Part shown: positions 8,189 through 16,105 of the stretch, in pieces | Position numbering within the stretch: the stretch's first letter is position 1 | How the letters are laid out: the number at the start of each line of letters is the position of its first letter | Source: Gammaproteobacteria bacterium UBA7310 | GTDB lineage: Bacteria; Pseudomonadota; Gammaproteobacteria; Pseudomonadales; Ketobacteraceae | Direction of reading: 5' to 3' | Length of the DNA stretch: 29,137 nucleotides | Assembly: GCA_002471665.1 (NCBI GenBank) | Contig: DKQK01000064.1 | Span: forward strand, 1-29,137 | Notes under the pieces: model-generated | The model's database searches: none | What the model saw: only the letters and a program-made list of their open reading frames with translations | What the model was told of the DNA's origin: nothing | Made by a program: the position numbers and the translations under genes

Positions 8189-9513
8189 TCTTGTGGCTGT
8201 TTATTTAAGGAATCGTTGCCGACCCTCAAACCGTATTCAGTCATTCGTTCAACGCCCTGGGTCTTCGAAACATCAATCAGTTGTACATTGGGTAGGTTGA
8301 ATGTGGAATAGTAATCGTCGTTTGAGCAGGGTCGTTTACACAGAAAACGGTACCAGGGCTTTAACCCCTCCGCTGTCTTTTTGTCTTTCACAATGCTATC
8401 TACGCGCTGACGCAAGCGTTCCATCACGCGGTAATCCATGACCTCCCTTTGTGCCATGAATGTTTCAGGGCTGGTTGGCCAGCCGCTGGCATCAAATTCA
8501 GCAACCAGATTGCGATTTACTTCTGTCCAGATGTCGCAAATCAAATCCGGGTCGCCGGGTGTAAACGTATCAATGGCAGCCTTCTGGAAGTTGGCTTTCC
8601 GAGCCTGCTGCCACCCGGGTTTCAGTGACTTAACCCAGGCGGGATCAGTGGGAAGATTCTTGCGTTCATCAACGGTTGATGGTGTTCGTTGCAGAACATA
8701 AAGCTGTTTGGCGTAACGTCCCAGGTAAGGCACAGCCTGAATCGCAGTGGCACCTGTGCCGATGATGGCTACGCGTTTGTCTGCCAACTTATCGAGTTGC
8801 GGATTTCGATAGCTGCCACCGGTGAATTCATAGTCCCAGCGCGCAGTGTGAAACATCCTGCCTTTGAATTCATGGATACCTGCTATGCCCGGCAGTTTGG
8901 GAATGTTAAGCAGGCCGTTTGCCATCACCACAAAGCGAGCGAGTATTTCGTCTCCACGATTTGTGGTGACCCGCCAGCGTTTAATGGACTGATCCCATTT
9001 CATACCGGTGACCATGGTATGAAACAGCGCCTTCTCATACAGACCAAACCGGTCTGCAATACTGCGCATATAATCATAGATGTCATAGCCATCGGTGTAC
9101 TTTTTGGATGGCATATAATCCATCTCTTCCAACATGGGAAGATAACAATAGGCATCGTTGTCGCACTGTACGCCCGGATAGCGATTCCAATACCACACGC
9201 CACCAAAGTCCCCGGCATGATCGATATTTCGAAAATCGGTGACACCGGCTTTTTTCAAATTAACGCCCGCCAACAACCCTGACCAACCACCACCAAGCAC
9301 CAACGCGTCGATTTCCTCGTGGATAGAAGCTCGCGACTGCAATGGAGTATGAGGATCTACTTCATAGGATTCTGAAAAGTCATCCACCGGCCTTACATAC
9401 TGTTTTTGACCCTCGGGACGTACGCGCAATTCACGTTCCTGCCGGTATTTTTCCTTTAGTGCCGGGATATCGACTTGATTTGCCGAAGGCACATTGGTCG
9501 CTTTGCACTTCAT
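8185..9513 (-). pseudogene. Flavin-containing Baeyer-Villiger monooxygenase, C-terminus removed by the Tn3 insertion
   Basis: BVMOs use NADPH and O2 to turn ketones into esters or lactones. The 442-residue frame keeps the FAD Rossmann motif (GGGWSG, 74-79), the WYWNRYPGVQCD segment typical of BVMOs, a fingerprint-like FKGRMFHTARWD (216-227; the usual pattern is FxGxxxHxxxW), the NADPH Rossmann motif (IGTGATA, 251-257) and RPCSNDDYYSTFNLPNVQL. After MTEYGLRV it should continue into the conserved ATGF region and another 100 or more residues. Instead it ends in about nine unrelated residues encoded by the transposon end. The N-terminal extension of about 65 residues before the FAD motif resembles CPDMO- or PAMO-like enzymes. 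The start ATG has GAGA and CGGA nearby. The product is probably inactive. Substrate is unknown. Confidence 0.85.
8189..8226 (-). repeat. Putative right terminal inverted repeat of the Tn3 element
   Basis: Read inward from the border on the minus strand the sequence starts GGGTCGGCAACGATTCC, and Tn3 ends commonly begin with a G run. It fills the gap between the tnpA stop and the point where BVMO homology ends. I did not find the matching left copy in the window, so this is assigned by position only. Confidence 0.35.
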
Positions 9514-9584
9514 ATTCCGTTCTCTTTGTTATTGGCTATTAATCCATTGGTCGCTGACGTTTAAAACATTGCCATGGATAAGTG

Positions 9585-9620
9585 ATGTTGTAAATGTAGA
9601 AAGCTATTTTATATATTGAA
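9585..9620. promoter_or_regulatory. Shared 36-bp element, copy A (upstream of the BVMO)
   Basis: This AT-rich block runs from ATGTTGTAAATG to TTTTATATATTGAA. It is 33/36 identical, without gaps, to 15989-16024 and lies in the same orientation. It is 71 bases upstream of the BVMO start. Such conservation in otherwise unrelated spacers points to a shared operator or promoter, probably for the IclR-type regulator next to copy B. On the gene strand TTCAAT and TACATT with a 16-base gap could serve as -35 and -10. Confidence 0.6.
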
Positions 9621-9653
9621 TGTTCAAAGGGCCGCCGGTTGTGTAGAGTAACT

Positions 9654-10394
9654 TCAGGGCATGACTCTGCCACCGTTCACACCCAGGGTTTGGCCGGTGA
9701 TATAACCCGCTTGCTCAGACGCAAGAAATGCACAGGCTGTGGCAATGTCTTCCGGGCGTCCGGCACGTTTCATCGGTGAGGCCTCAATCTGTCGATCCAT
9801 GTCCACTGGAGAATTGCGCAACATGGGTGTGTCTACAAACCCCGGGGGTATGTTGTTTACTGTGATGCCTTTTGCTGCCAGCTCTATACCCAAGGACTTG
9901 GTGAAGGCGATGACACCACCTTTCGAGGCAGAGTAATGGCACATCATCGGGGCGCCGGTCTGGGCCGATGAGGATGAAATGTTAATGATTCTGCCCCAAC
10001 CGGATTCCAACATATCCGGTATCACCTCTTGGCAGCACAACATGGGACCCTTTATGTTGATCGACATGATCCGGTCGATCATCTGCTCTGAGATATCCAT
10101 GAACGGTGTGAAGGAAGATATACCGGCATTATTGACCAATATTGAGATGGTTCCGAACTCTTCACGGGTGAGCTGTGCACTGCGCTTGATGTCACTTTTC
10201 GATGAGGCGTCACCAACACAGGCTATGGCACGGCCACCGGCAGCGACAATCAATTGTACTGTTTGCTCCGCACTGTCACCGTTAAGATCCCATACCGAGA
10301 CGGCGGCTCCGTCGCGCGCCAGTTGCAAGCTTATGGCTCGCCCTATTCCGCTGCCGCCACCGGTTACGATGGCGACCTTACCAGTTAATGACAT
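9654..10394 (-). CDS. Short-chain dehydrogenase/reductase (classical SDR)
   Basis: This encodes 246 residues, the standard size of an NAD(P)-dependent classical SDR oxidising a secondary alcohol or reducing a ketone. Visible motifs are TGGGSGIG (11-18, cofactor loop), Asp36 after the second strand (suggesting NAD preference), NNAG (88-91), the catalytic serine in NISSSSAQTG, Tyr154 and Lys158 in YSASK, and the PG segment IPPGFVDTPM. The C-terminus GQTLGVNGGRVMP is typical. The ATG has GGAG nine bases upstream. The gene has its own promoter, overlapped by a palindrome. In the island it would fit the step between P450 hydroxylation and BVMO oxidation, making a ketone from an alcohol; that is inference. 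The true substrate could be a hydroxyacyl-CoA. Confidence 0.9.
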   Translation of the reverse strand: MSLTGKVAIVTGGGSGIGRAISLQLARDGAAVSVWDLNGDSAEQTVQLIVAAGGRAIACVGDASSKSDIKRSAQLTREEFGTISILVNNAGISSFTPFMDISEQMIDRIMSINIKGPMLCCQEVIPDMLESGWGRIINISSSSAQTGAPMMCHYSASKGGVIAFTKSLGIELAAKGITVNNIPPGFVDTPMLRNSPVDMDRQIEASPMKRAGRPEDIATACAFLASEQAGYITGQTLGVNGGRVMP

Positions 10395-10428
10395 GGGTTA
10401 TCTCCAAGCTTGCTGAATGGTTTTATAT

Positions 10429-10445
10429 AACAACACTGTTGATTA
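10429..10445 (+). promoter_or_regulatory. Island motif site 1: AACA-ACAC-TGTTGATTA
   Basis: This is one of six intergenic sites fitting WACA-N4-TGTTGA-N2-A. It covers the expected transcription start of the SDR gene, just downstream of the -10 box, a position that would let a repressor block transcription. Confidence 0.6.
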
Positions 10446-10475
10446 ATAATACCGAGCGGTATTATTAAAAGTCAA
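10443..10475 (-). promoter_or_regulatory. SDR promoter with an overlapping perfect palindrome (probable TetR operator)
   Basis: On the minus strand TTGACT (10475-10470) and TATTAT (10451-10446) are 18 bases apart and lead to the SDR gene. The spacer and -10 are covered by the perfect palindrome TTAATAATACCG-AG-CGGTATTATTAA (10443-10468, 12-bp arms, 2-bp centre). A palindrome this long inside a promoter, beside a TetR-family gene, is what a TetR repressor operator looks like. Confidence 0.75.
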
Positions 10476-10588
10476 GCCGGAGTAGGGTCAGGCTGAAGAA
10501 AATCGAGGTTGGGTCAATCCTAGTCCACTAAGGTCTAATTGCTGGTTGTAGGCACTTTGAATGCTGGGTGTTTCTATTGGTAACAATG

Positions 10589-10623
10589 GCTACCAATCCA
10601 GCTAGCAATTCAGCTACCAATCC
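10589..10623. repeat. Short direct repeat at the 3' end of the TetR gene
   Basis: GCTACCAATCC occurs at 10589-10599 and 10613-10623, with a related CTAGCAATTC between. The second copy contains the TetR stop codon. It is probably a small local duplication. Confidence 0.4.
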
Positions 10624-11276
10624 GCGCGGGAGAGCATCAATGTTCTAACCACTCTATCTACCCATTGCTGACGCTGGGCTTCCGTCACCTCGCGCTTGGA
10701 GAGCATGATATTAATGTACCAGCCGCGGATCATGTGAATGAACACTTCCGCAATGGCGTCGGCATCACTGCAGGGAATGTTTTCCGCAATGGCGCAATTG
10801 CGGATAAAAGCGGCGATGCGTTTGATTCCAATATCCGTTCTTTCAGCGGCGGCAACACCCAGCTCGGGGAAGCGATGGATTTCACTGTAGATGAGGTGAT
10901 TTACCGCCAGCTCCTCGCTTTCGAGACTGAGCTGAAGGGTGCGGCTGGCGTAAGCTCTTAACCCCTGCTCAAGTTTGAAGTCGCTGTTTTCCACATCAAG
11001 GGATGCCCAAGGTGAATAGCGCTCAATCTGGCGTTTCAATATGGCCCGAAACAAGTGCTCTTTAGATGGGTAACGTGAATAAAGCGTGGTTTTGGACATA
11101 CCCGCAGTTTTGACAATCTTGGTAACAGAGGCCGCACCATAACCCTGTTCCTGAAACTCCCGTAATGCAACCGCCAGCAGCTTATCTTCAATATCAGCAA
11201 CATCTTCCGGTTTGGGGCGGCCGGGAGGCCGGCGTTTTTTTGCTTTTGTTGTACCTGTGATTCTGCTAACTGTCAT
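10614..11276 (-). CDS. TetR-family transcriptional regulator
   Basis: This encodes 220 residues. The N-terminal helix-turn-helix at about residues 38-75 reads GYGAASVTKIVKTAGMSK then TTLYSRYPSKEHLFRAIL, the TetR signature. A basic tail (KAKKRRPPGRPK) precedes it. The C-terminal ligand domain is all-helical and resembles TetR_C domains found with CoA-ester catabolic genes. The gene sits between the first ligase gene (67 bases) and the SDR gene (219 bases). The likely target is the perfect palindrome in the SDR promoter, and a smaller palindrome precedes the gene itself. The ATG has an A-rich leader but no clear Shine-Dalgarno. The ligand is probably a pathway intermediate or its CoA ester, by analogy. 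Confidence 0.88.
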   Translation of the reverse strand: MTVSRITGTTKAKKRRPPGRPKPEDVADIEDKLLAVALREFQEQGYGAASVTKIVKTAGMSKTTLYSRYPSKEHLFRAILKRQIERYSPWASLDVENSDFKLEQGLRAYASRTLQLSLESEELAVNHLIYSEIHRFPELGVAAAERTDIGIKRIAAFIRNCAIAENIPCSDADAIAEVFIHMIRGWYINIMLSKREVTEAQRQQWVDRVVRTLMLSRADW

Positions 11277-11309
11277 TTTTTTAAGGATACTGTTATTGCT
11301 CGTGCATGT

Positions 11310-11321
11310 TGGTAAATACCA
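11310..11321. promoter_or_regulatory. Small palindrome upstream of the TetR gene
   Basis: TGGTA-AA-TACCA lies 33 bases before the TetR start in a 67-base spacer. It shares the GGTA/TACC core with the larger palindrome in the SDR promoter and may be an autoregulatory site. This is weak evidence. Confidence 0.35.
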
Positions 11322-11343
11322 TAGCAGATCAGCAGTAGCGGTG

Positions 11344-13047
11344 TCAGACTTTCTCCGATTCCAGTTGTTTTGCTGCCAGAGACTGTAACTCTGAACTCTT
11401 TACTTTAGCGCTTCCTGTCCATTGCAGTTCATCCTCAGCGAAGAACAGCACGCGACGAGGTACTTTAAAACTGGCCAGTTGTTCTTTGGCAAAAGCTTGG
11501 ATCTCATTTTCTGTCAGGTTGTTGCCATCCTGGGGCACAACACAGGTTATTACCCGTTCACCCAACAAATCATCCGGCACACCGATGGTTTTGGTAATCT
11601 TCACACCTGGATATTGCGCAATAACGGCATCGATTTCCACAGGTGAAACATTGGCGCCTCCGGTTTTAATGATATCGTTGAGGCGGCCTTCCCAGTGCAG
11701 TCGGCCCTGGTCATCAAAAAAGCCACCGTCTCCGGTGCGAAAGAAACCCTCCTCATCGAGGCTTTCCGCCAATGGAATGCCAATATAGCCCAACATCAAT
11801 GTAGGGCCTTTAACCGCGATCTCCCCCCGTTCACCGATGGGTACCACCTCATCGGTCAAGGGATCTACTATTTTTATCGTGTTGCCCGCGACCGGTTGGC
11901 CATGACTGTCAGCGCTGATGTCCTTCGGGGTATTGGCTGGGAAAGCAGAGCTTAGAGTAAAGGTTTCCGTGTTGCCATAGGCATGGGTGGCATCAATCCA
12001 GTTGGAATCAACCGTAGGATGAGCCGCCAGCGGAGAGCTGGCATCGATGTACTTGAGGCTGGACAGATCCACATCAAGCCAGTTTTTTGCATCCACCAAC
12101 TGCGCCCATTGATGGGGCCAGGCGAATAGGTAGGAAACCTTTTCAGCCTCCATAATGGCCAGTGCTTCTTCCGGCTGAAACGTTTGTTGCAGAATGAGGG
12201 TGCCACCTGCCGACAGTGTGCCACCGATGCCGATGGCAAAGTTTCCTGACCAGAAAAAACCATTGGTGGTTAGGGAGCGTACGTCCCTATCCAGGCCGAG
12301 CCATTTGCGCCAACGCCACAATTGCAGGCAGACACCCCGGTGAGCACTTAGAATACCTTTCGGTTTTCCGGTGGAGCCTGATGAAAAAAACAAGACAGCC
12401 GGATCTGCCGGCGAAACGGAAGCCGCCGTTGCTGCCACCAGATCCGGGGTAATGGTGGCACCCCGTTTCAGAAACTGGGTCCAACCTTCAATGGCGCCGT
12501 CTGTTTGCTCGCTGTCCACCATGGCGATATGACGTAAGTAGGGAAATTTTAATGAGGTCAGTAGATTTGGCGTGGCGGTTTTGATGTCAGTATCAAGCTC
12601 AAACAATATAGTTGCGAAATCCTTTTTTAGTACTTTTCGCTCCAACAGCAGGATCGAGCAACCCGCGTTTTGCAGTAATACCTCGAGTTCCGCTGCAGTG
12701 GAAAAGGTATTGAGTGTAGTAGCAACCCCCCCGGCCAATGCCGTACCAAAAACGCTGGCCAGGAATTCCAGTCGATTGGTCATTAGGATCCCCACACGGG
12801 TTCCTTTGCCGGCACCGCAAGCTAATAAAGCGCGTGCCACCTCGACCGAACGCAGCCATAAATCATCATATGTCCAACGCTCCACAGCGGATTGACTACA
12901 GAGCACCGCCGCTTCCCGTGGACCATGTTGTGCGGTGACCTCTTTAAGGTATCCCGCGAGAGTCAGTGCGCCAATTCCCTCTTCCTCACAAAGCGGTATC
13001 CCCTTTATCAGGGACAGCTTCTGGTTGGAGTTTGCGTTCGTGCTCAT
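11344..13047 (-). CDS. AMP-forming acyl-CoA ligase (first of three)
   Basis: This encodes 567 residues of the ANL superfamily, activating a carboxylic acid with ATP and joining it to CoA. The P-loop A3 motif is FFSSGSTGKPKG, A5 is HAYGNTETFTLS, A8 is RLNDIIKTGGANVSPVEI, and the C-terminal lysine region reads WTGSAKVKSSEL. All key elements are present and the length is normal. AAGGG seven bases before the ATG at 13047 supports the start. It is the third gene of a probable operon with the second ligase and the FAS1/MaoC-like gene, separated by 90 bases from the latter. The substrate is not readable from sequence; context suggests an alicyclic or branched acid. Confidence 0.9.
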   Translation of the reverse strand: MSTNANSNQKLSLIKGIPLCEEEGIGALTLAGYLKEVTAQHGPREAAVLCSQSAVERWTYDDLWLRSVEVARALLACGAGKGTRVGILMTNRLEFLASVFGTALAGGVATTLNTFSTAAELEVLLQNAGCSILLLERKVLKKDFATILFELDTDIKTATPNLLTSLKFPYLRHIAMVDSEQTDGAIEGWTQFLKRGATITPDLVAATAASVSPADPAVLFFSSGSTGKPKGILSAHRGVCLQLWRWRKWLGLDRDVRSLTTNGFFWSGNFAIGIGGTLSAGGTLILQQTFQPEEALAIMEAEKVSYLFAWPHQWAQLVDAKNWLDVDLSSLKYIDASSPLAAHPTVDSNWIDATHAYGNTETFTLSSAFPANTPKDISADSHGQPVAGNTIKIVDPLTDEVVPIGERGEIAVKGPTLMLGYIGIPLAESLDEEGFFRTGDGGFFDDQGRLHWEGRLNDIIKTGGANVSPVEIDAVIAQYPGVKITKTIGVPDDLLGERVITCVVPQDGNNLTENEIQAFAKEQLASFKVPRRVLFFAEDELQWTGSAKVKSSELQSLAAKQLESEKV

Positions 13048-13137
13048 GGGTTGCCCTTGTTATTATTCGTGTTGACACCAGAACAGGGTACCCACACGAT
13101 GGTGAGTGCCCTGTATGAATCTATTGCAAGAAACAGC

Positions 13138-14262
13138 TTAGGACCGGCTTGGCAATTCCACAATAGCCACACCGGAAGCAGACAATTCGCCGCGGTGTGT
13201 TTCAGCTTTTTGTTGGATTTCCACCAGATGCTTGCCATCTTCCACGAATTTACGTACCACCGTGGCGTTAATGAAAATGGCATCCCCATCCGGATTATGC
13301 CGGCGGATCTGGCTCTTGGCCTTGCGCAGAAAACCGTCGTCCCCCATCCAGTTGGTTAATTGATGAGTCAACCAGGAACAACGCTCAGGGCCATAGTCAT
13401 AGGCTCCGGGTGCGCCCACTTCCAACGCAAAATCCTCATCCCAGTGAACCCGTTCAGGGCAGTCTGGTACGTTAAACCGGTTTTTGATACCCAGTCCAGG
13501 ATGCGCCTGTTGCATCTTCCAGGCAAGCTTGTTGGCCCGGATGTAAAGCCCGCCCCAGCCTTGCGCATAACAGATAAAGCCAGTGACGGTCATCGGGCCT
13601 TTCATCATGGTGGGAAGCTCTTCACCTTCTTTGACGTCTTCCCAGTACCTTGGTGTGGCACCGCGGATCTCTTCTTTTTCATACAGAGCGCTGAACTCCG
13701 CCAGCTGCTCTTCAGTATACGGCTCCACTTTGCCCTTCACTTCAGTGTATTTGGTACCGCGCTCCCGGGCTTCATCGCGATCGGTGCGGAATACCCAGGA
13801 ATCCGCCTCGGCAACTTTATCACCATGCTGGTTAAAGAAATCAACGTGATAGATCTGTTGGAAGGCGCGACCGGCAAACTTGGTCTGATGCTCAACCAAA
13901 TCTTTCAGGTAGGCCTCAGTGGTTATAATATCATTGCGCAGGACCGGTTTATGCCAAGTCCAATCGGCACCCGCCCACATGGCGTGAACCCCGGAGAGGC
14001 CACCGCAATAGCCGGAAATCAGGCGGCTGGTGGTGAACAGGAAGCTCGGCAGTGCAACGATTGAACCATACTTGGTTTGGGCTGCGTACTCTGGGTCACA
14101 CCAAAGCGGATTGTCATCGCCGATACCATGAGCATAATGGCGAATGGCATCGCGGGTAGCCTCGTAGTTCCACGGTTCTACGGTATTGGTAATTTTTACT
14201 CCAATACGTTTGCGCAGCTCGGCCAGACCCGCTTCAGTGATTTTTGGAAACTTGGCGCTCAT
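13138..14262 (-). CDS. MaoC/FAS1-like double hot-dog dehydratase-related protein
   Basis: This encodes 374 residues with two hot-dog halves, as in FAS1-like dehydratases (MaoC_dehydrat_N). Members hydrate enoyl-CoAs or act on related CoA esters. The N-terminal half has YAHGIGDDNPLWCDPEYA (about 43-60), the hydratase-2 segment with Trp in place of His. The C-terminal half has DCPERVHWDEDFA, which keeps an Asp and His in the catalytic spacing. The active site is therefore probably in the second half and the first half structural. AGGAG nine bases before the ATG supports the start. It lies 47 bases after the second ligase gene and is probably co-transcribed, so its substrate is likely the acyl-CoA made by that ligase or a product of it. 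A second, diverged relative is encoded at 17008-18174. Confidence 0.8.
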   Translation of the reverse strand: MSAKFPKITEAGLAELRKRIGVKITNTVEPWNYEATRDAIRHYAHGIGDDNPLWCDPEYAAQTKYGSIVALPSFLFTTSRLISGYCGGLSGVHAMWAGADWTWHKPVLRNDIITTEAYLKDLVEHQTKFAGRAFQQIYHVDFFNQHGDKVAEADSWVFRTDRDEARERGTKYTEVKGKVEPYTEEQLAEFSALYEKEEIRGATPRYWEDVKEGEELPTMMKGPMTVTGFICYAQGWGGLYIRANKLAWKMQQAHPGLGIKNRFNVPDCPERVHWDEDFALEVGAPGAYDYGPERCSWLTHQLTNWMGDDGFLRKAKSQIRRHNPDGDAIFINATVVRKFVEDGKHLVEIQQKAETHRGELSASGVAIVELPSRS

Positions 14263-14309
14263 TTTTGTTTTCTCCTAGGTTTACAATTGCCGGCCGCAGC
14301 CGTCAGACA

Positions 14310-15875
14310 TCAAATGGAGGCAGCTGGAACGTTACTAGCCTCGCGATCACGAAGTACTTTGCGATGAACTTTACCCGCCTGTGTTTTAGGCAGTTCACTG
14401 ACAAAATCGATATGACGTGGAAACTCATGCTGGCTCAGTTTTTCGCGGGTAAAATTCTGCAGTTCTTTGATGAATTCGGCGCTGGGTTCGCGATTGCTTA
14501 CAACAAATGCCTTGGCGACCTGGCCGCGGGTGCCGTCGGGTACACCAATAACGCCCACCTCTATAACATTGTCATGCTTCAACATGGTGTGTTCGATCTC
14601 GACTGCACTCATGGTCCAGCCAGCGGATATGATCACATCGTCTGCCCGGCCGCAGTGATACAGATACCCCTCTTCATCAAGCTTTGCCCGATCCTTGGTG
14701 GTCTCCCAGTGATCTTTTTTCCACAGCTTAAGTTCACCCACCTCACCGGCTTCGGTGGGTGAACCGTCCGCCCGTTGTACCTCAAGCTTCAGGCCAGGTA
14801 TGGGTTTGCCCAGGGAGCCAGGCTTAACCACAAAGTCCTCCGCTCCCGGATAGTTCACCAGCACGACCCCGATCTCGGTGGTGCCGTACATACTGCAGGC
14901 GGGCACCTTGAAATACCGATCAATGAAATCCAGTGTGGCCGGATCGATAGGCTCGCCGGTGAAGGTCAGTTTCTTGAAATGGAAGGTGAACTTATCGGCT
15001 TGACCAGTGTTTTTCATCATGCGGTAGTGGGTCGCCGCGGCGGACATATTGGTTATTTTGAAGTCCTGAAGTGCTTTCATTAAACGCACCGCATCAAAAC
15101 GACCAGCGAAAGTACCTGTGGTGACGCCTAATGCCAACGGGGCCAGAGTACCGTGCCAAAGGCCGTGTCCCCAAGCCGGAGATGACGGGCAGAAATATTC
15201 ATCACCGGGCCGAATGCCTGTGCCGTAGAGCGCCGCGTACATCAGCGTCACGATCGCTTTATGGGTGTGCTTAACAGCCGCCGGAAGCTCCCTGGTGGTG
15301 CCTGATGTGTACTGGAAAACCGCCAGATCATTGGCTCTGGTCTTTGGCTGGTACTGGGCAGGGTATTGCGTGATTTCGTCCAACAGGCTGGCATCTGCCA
15401 CCACCACGCGCAAGCCCGCAATTTCATTGGCGAGTGCTGCTTTCTCTTGATTGGTGATCAGGATGGTTGGCTTGCAGTCATCAATTCGCAGTCGCAGCGC
15501 ATCCGGCCCGAACAATGTAAACAGCGGTACGCTGATGGCACCGGTTTGCATCGCACCAAACAAACACACATAAAACGGCAGAGAAGGTTCCAGCATAAAT
15601 GCAATGCGATCCCCCTGTTGAACGTTGTTGGCGTCCAGCCAGTGGGCAAAGCGAGCTGCACCGGCAGCGATGGTGTCAAAGCTTAGAATCTCATCGCTGC
15701 CGTCAGCGTGCGCTATACGCACTGCCGGCCTTCCCGAGCCATCCGCGTGCCGGGTTATGGCTTCGTGGGCAATGTTGATGTGTTCGCGATCGCCATCGAA
15801 CAGTTCCCATAGGGCGCCGGAATTGGCGTGGGCCTGGGCATCTGCATAACTCGTGTAGTCCGTAAGTCGTGCCAT
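14310..15875 (-). CDS. AMP-forming acyl-CoA ligase with a variant P-loop (second of three)
   Basis: This encodes 521 residues of the ANL superfamily, nearest in style to medium-chain or aryl acid CoA ligases. A3 is YTSGTTRELPAAVKHTH (about 187-203): the usual GxPKG after TSGTT is replaced by RELPAAVK, a form seen in one ligase subgroup. A5 is CSMYGTTEIGVV, A8 is CGRADDVIISAGWTMSAVEI, and the C-terminal lysine is in TQAGKVHRKVL. AGGTG seven bases before the ATG supports the start. It is the first gene of the leftward operon with the MaoC-like and first ligase genes. A shared 36-bp element lies 113 bases upstream, in the spacer with the IclR gene, so IclR control is likely. Confidence 0.88.
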   Translation of the reverse strand: MARLTDYTSYADAQAHANSGALWELFDGDREHINIAHEAITRHADGSGRPAVRIAHADGSDEILSFDTIAAGAARFAHWLDANNVQQGDRIAFMLEPSLPFYVCLFGAMQTGAISVPLFTLFGPDALRLRIDDCKPTILITNQEKAALANEIAGLRVVVADASLLDEITQYPAQYQPKTRANDLAVFQYTSGTTRELPAAVKHTHKAIVTLMYAALYGTGIRPGDEYFCPSSPAWGHGLWHGTLAPLALGVTTGTFAGRFDAVRLMKALQDFKITNMSAAATHYRMMKNTGQADKFTFHFKKLTFTGEPIDPATLDFIDRYFKVPACSMYGTTEIGVVLVNYPGAEDFVVKPGSLGKPIPGLKLEVQRADGSPTEAGEVGELKLWKKDHWETTKDRAKLDEEGYLYHCGRADDVIISAGWTMSAVEIEHTMLKHDNVIEVGVIGVPDGTRGQVAKAFVVSNREPSAEFIKELQNFTREKLSQHEFPRHIDFVSELPKTQAGKVHRKVLRDREASNVPAASI

Positions 15876-15988
15876 TCATTCACCTGGATTTCTGTTTTAC
15901 TTCGGGCCAAAAAGAGTAGAACCGCAGCCTTTGATTGGGGGGCGTGTTCAGATATTTCAGTGTCAGAAAACAATGCCACGAAAAATAA

Positions 15989-16024
15989 ATGTTGTAAATA
16001 TAGAAAGAAATTTTATATATTGAA
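15989..16024. promoter_or_regulatory. Shared 36-bp element, copy B (between the ligase operon and the IclR gene)
   Basis: This element runs from ATGTTGTAAATA to TTTTATATATTGAA and is 33/36 identical to 9585-9620. It lies 113 bases upstream of the minus-strand ligase gene and 81 bases upstream of the plus-strand IclR start, the classical place for an operator shared by a regulator and its target. On the minus strand TTCAAT and TATATT, 16 bases apart, may form the promoter. Confidence 0.62.
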
Positions 16025-16105
16025 CGGATTGCTTTGGCATGGATCGCATTTTTGCAGTCAGGCGATCTGTTATTGATTAATGGACAACACTTGCAGAGGT
16101 ATTCA

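Larger units (their letters stand above)
4414..8226. mobile_element. Right-hand part of a Tn3-family transposon (TA pair plus tnpA); left end not in view
   Basis: The tumA-tumE pair and the divergent full-length tnpA form one transposition module. The right border is set by the point where the minus-strand BVMO stops resembling its family, near 8222-8226, about 35 bases past the tnpA stop. That distance is typical of a Tn3 terminal repeat of about 38 bp. The left end was not found in the window, so the metal-efflux operon may be cargo of this element. Confidence 0.6.

Noticed and set aside
13360..14064. 234-residue plus-strand frame opposite the FAS1/MaoC-like gene
   Set aside because: It lacks a ribosome-binding site and domain features, and lies fully antisense to a well-supported gene.
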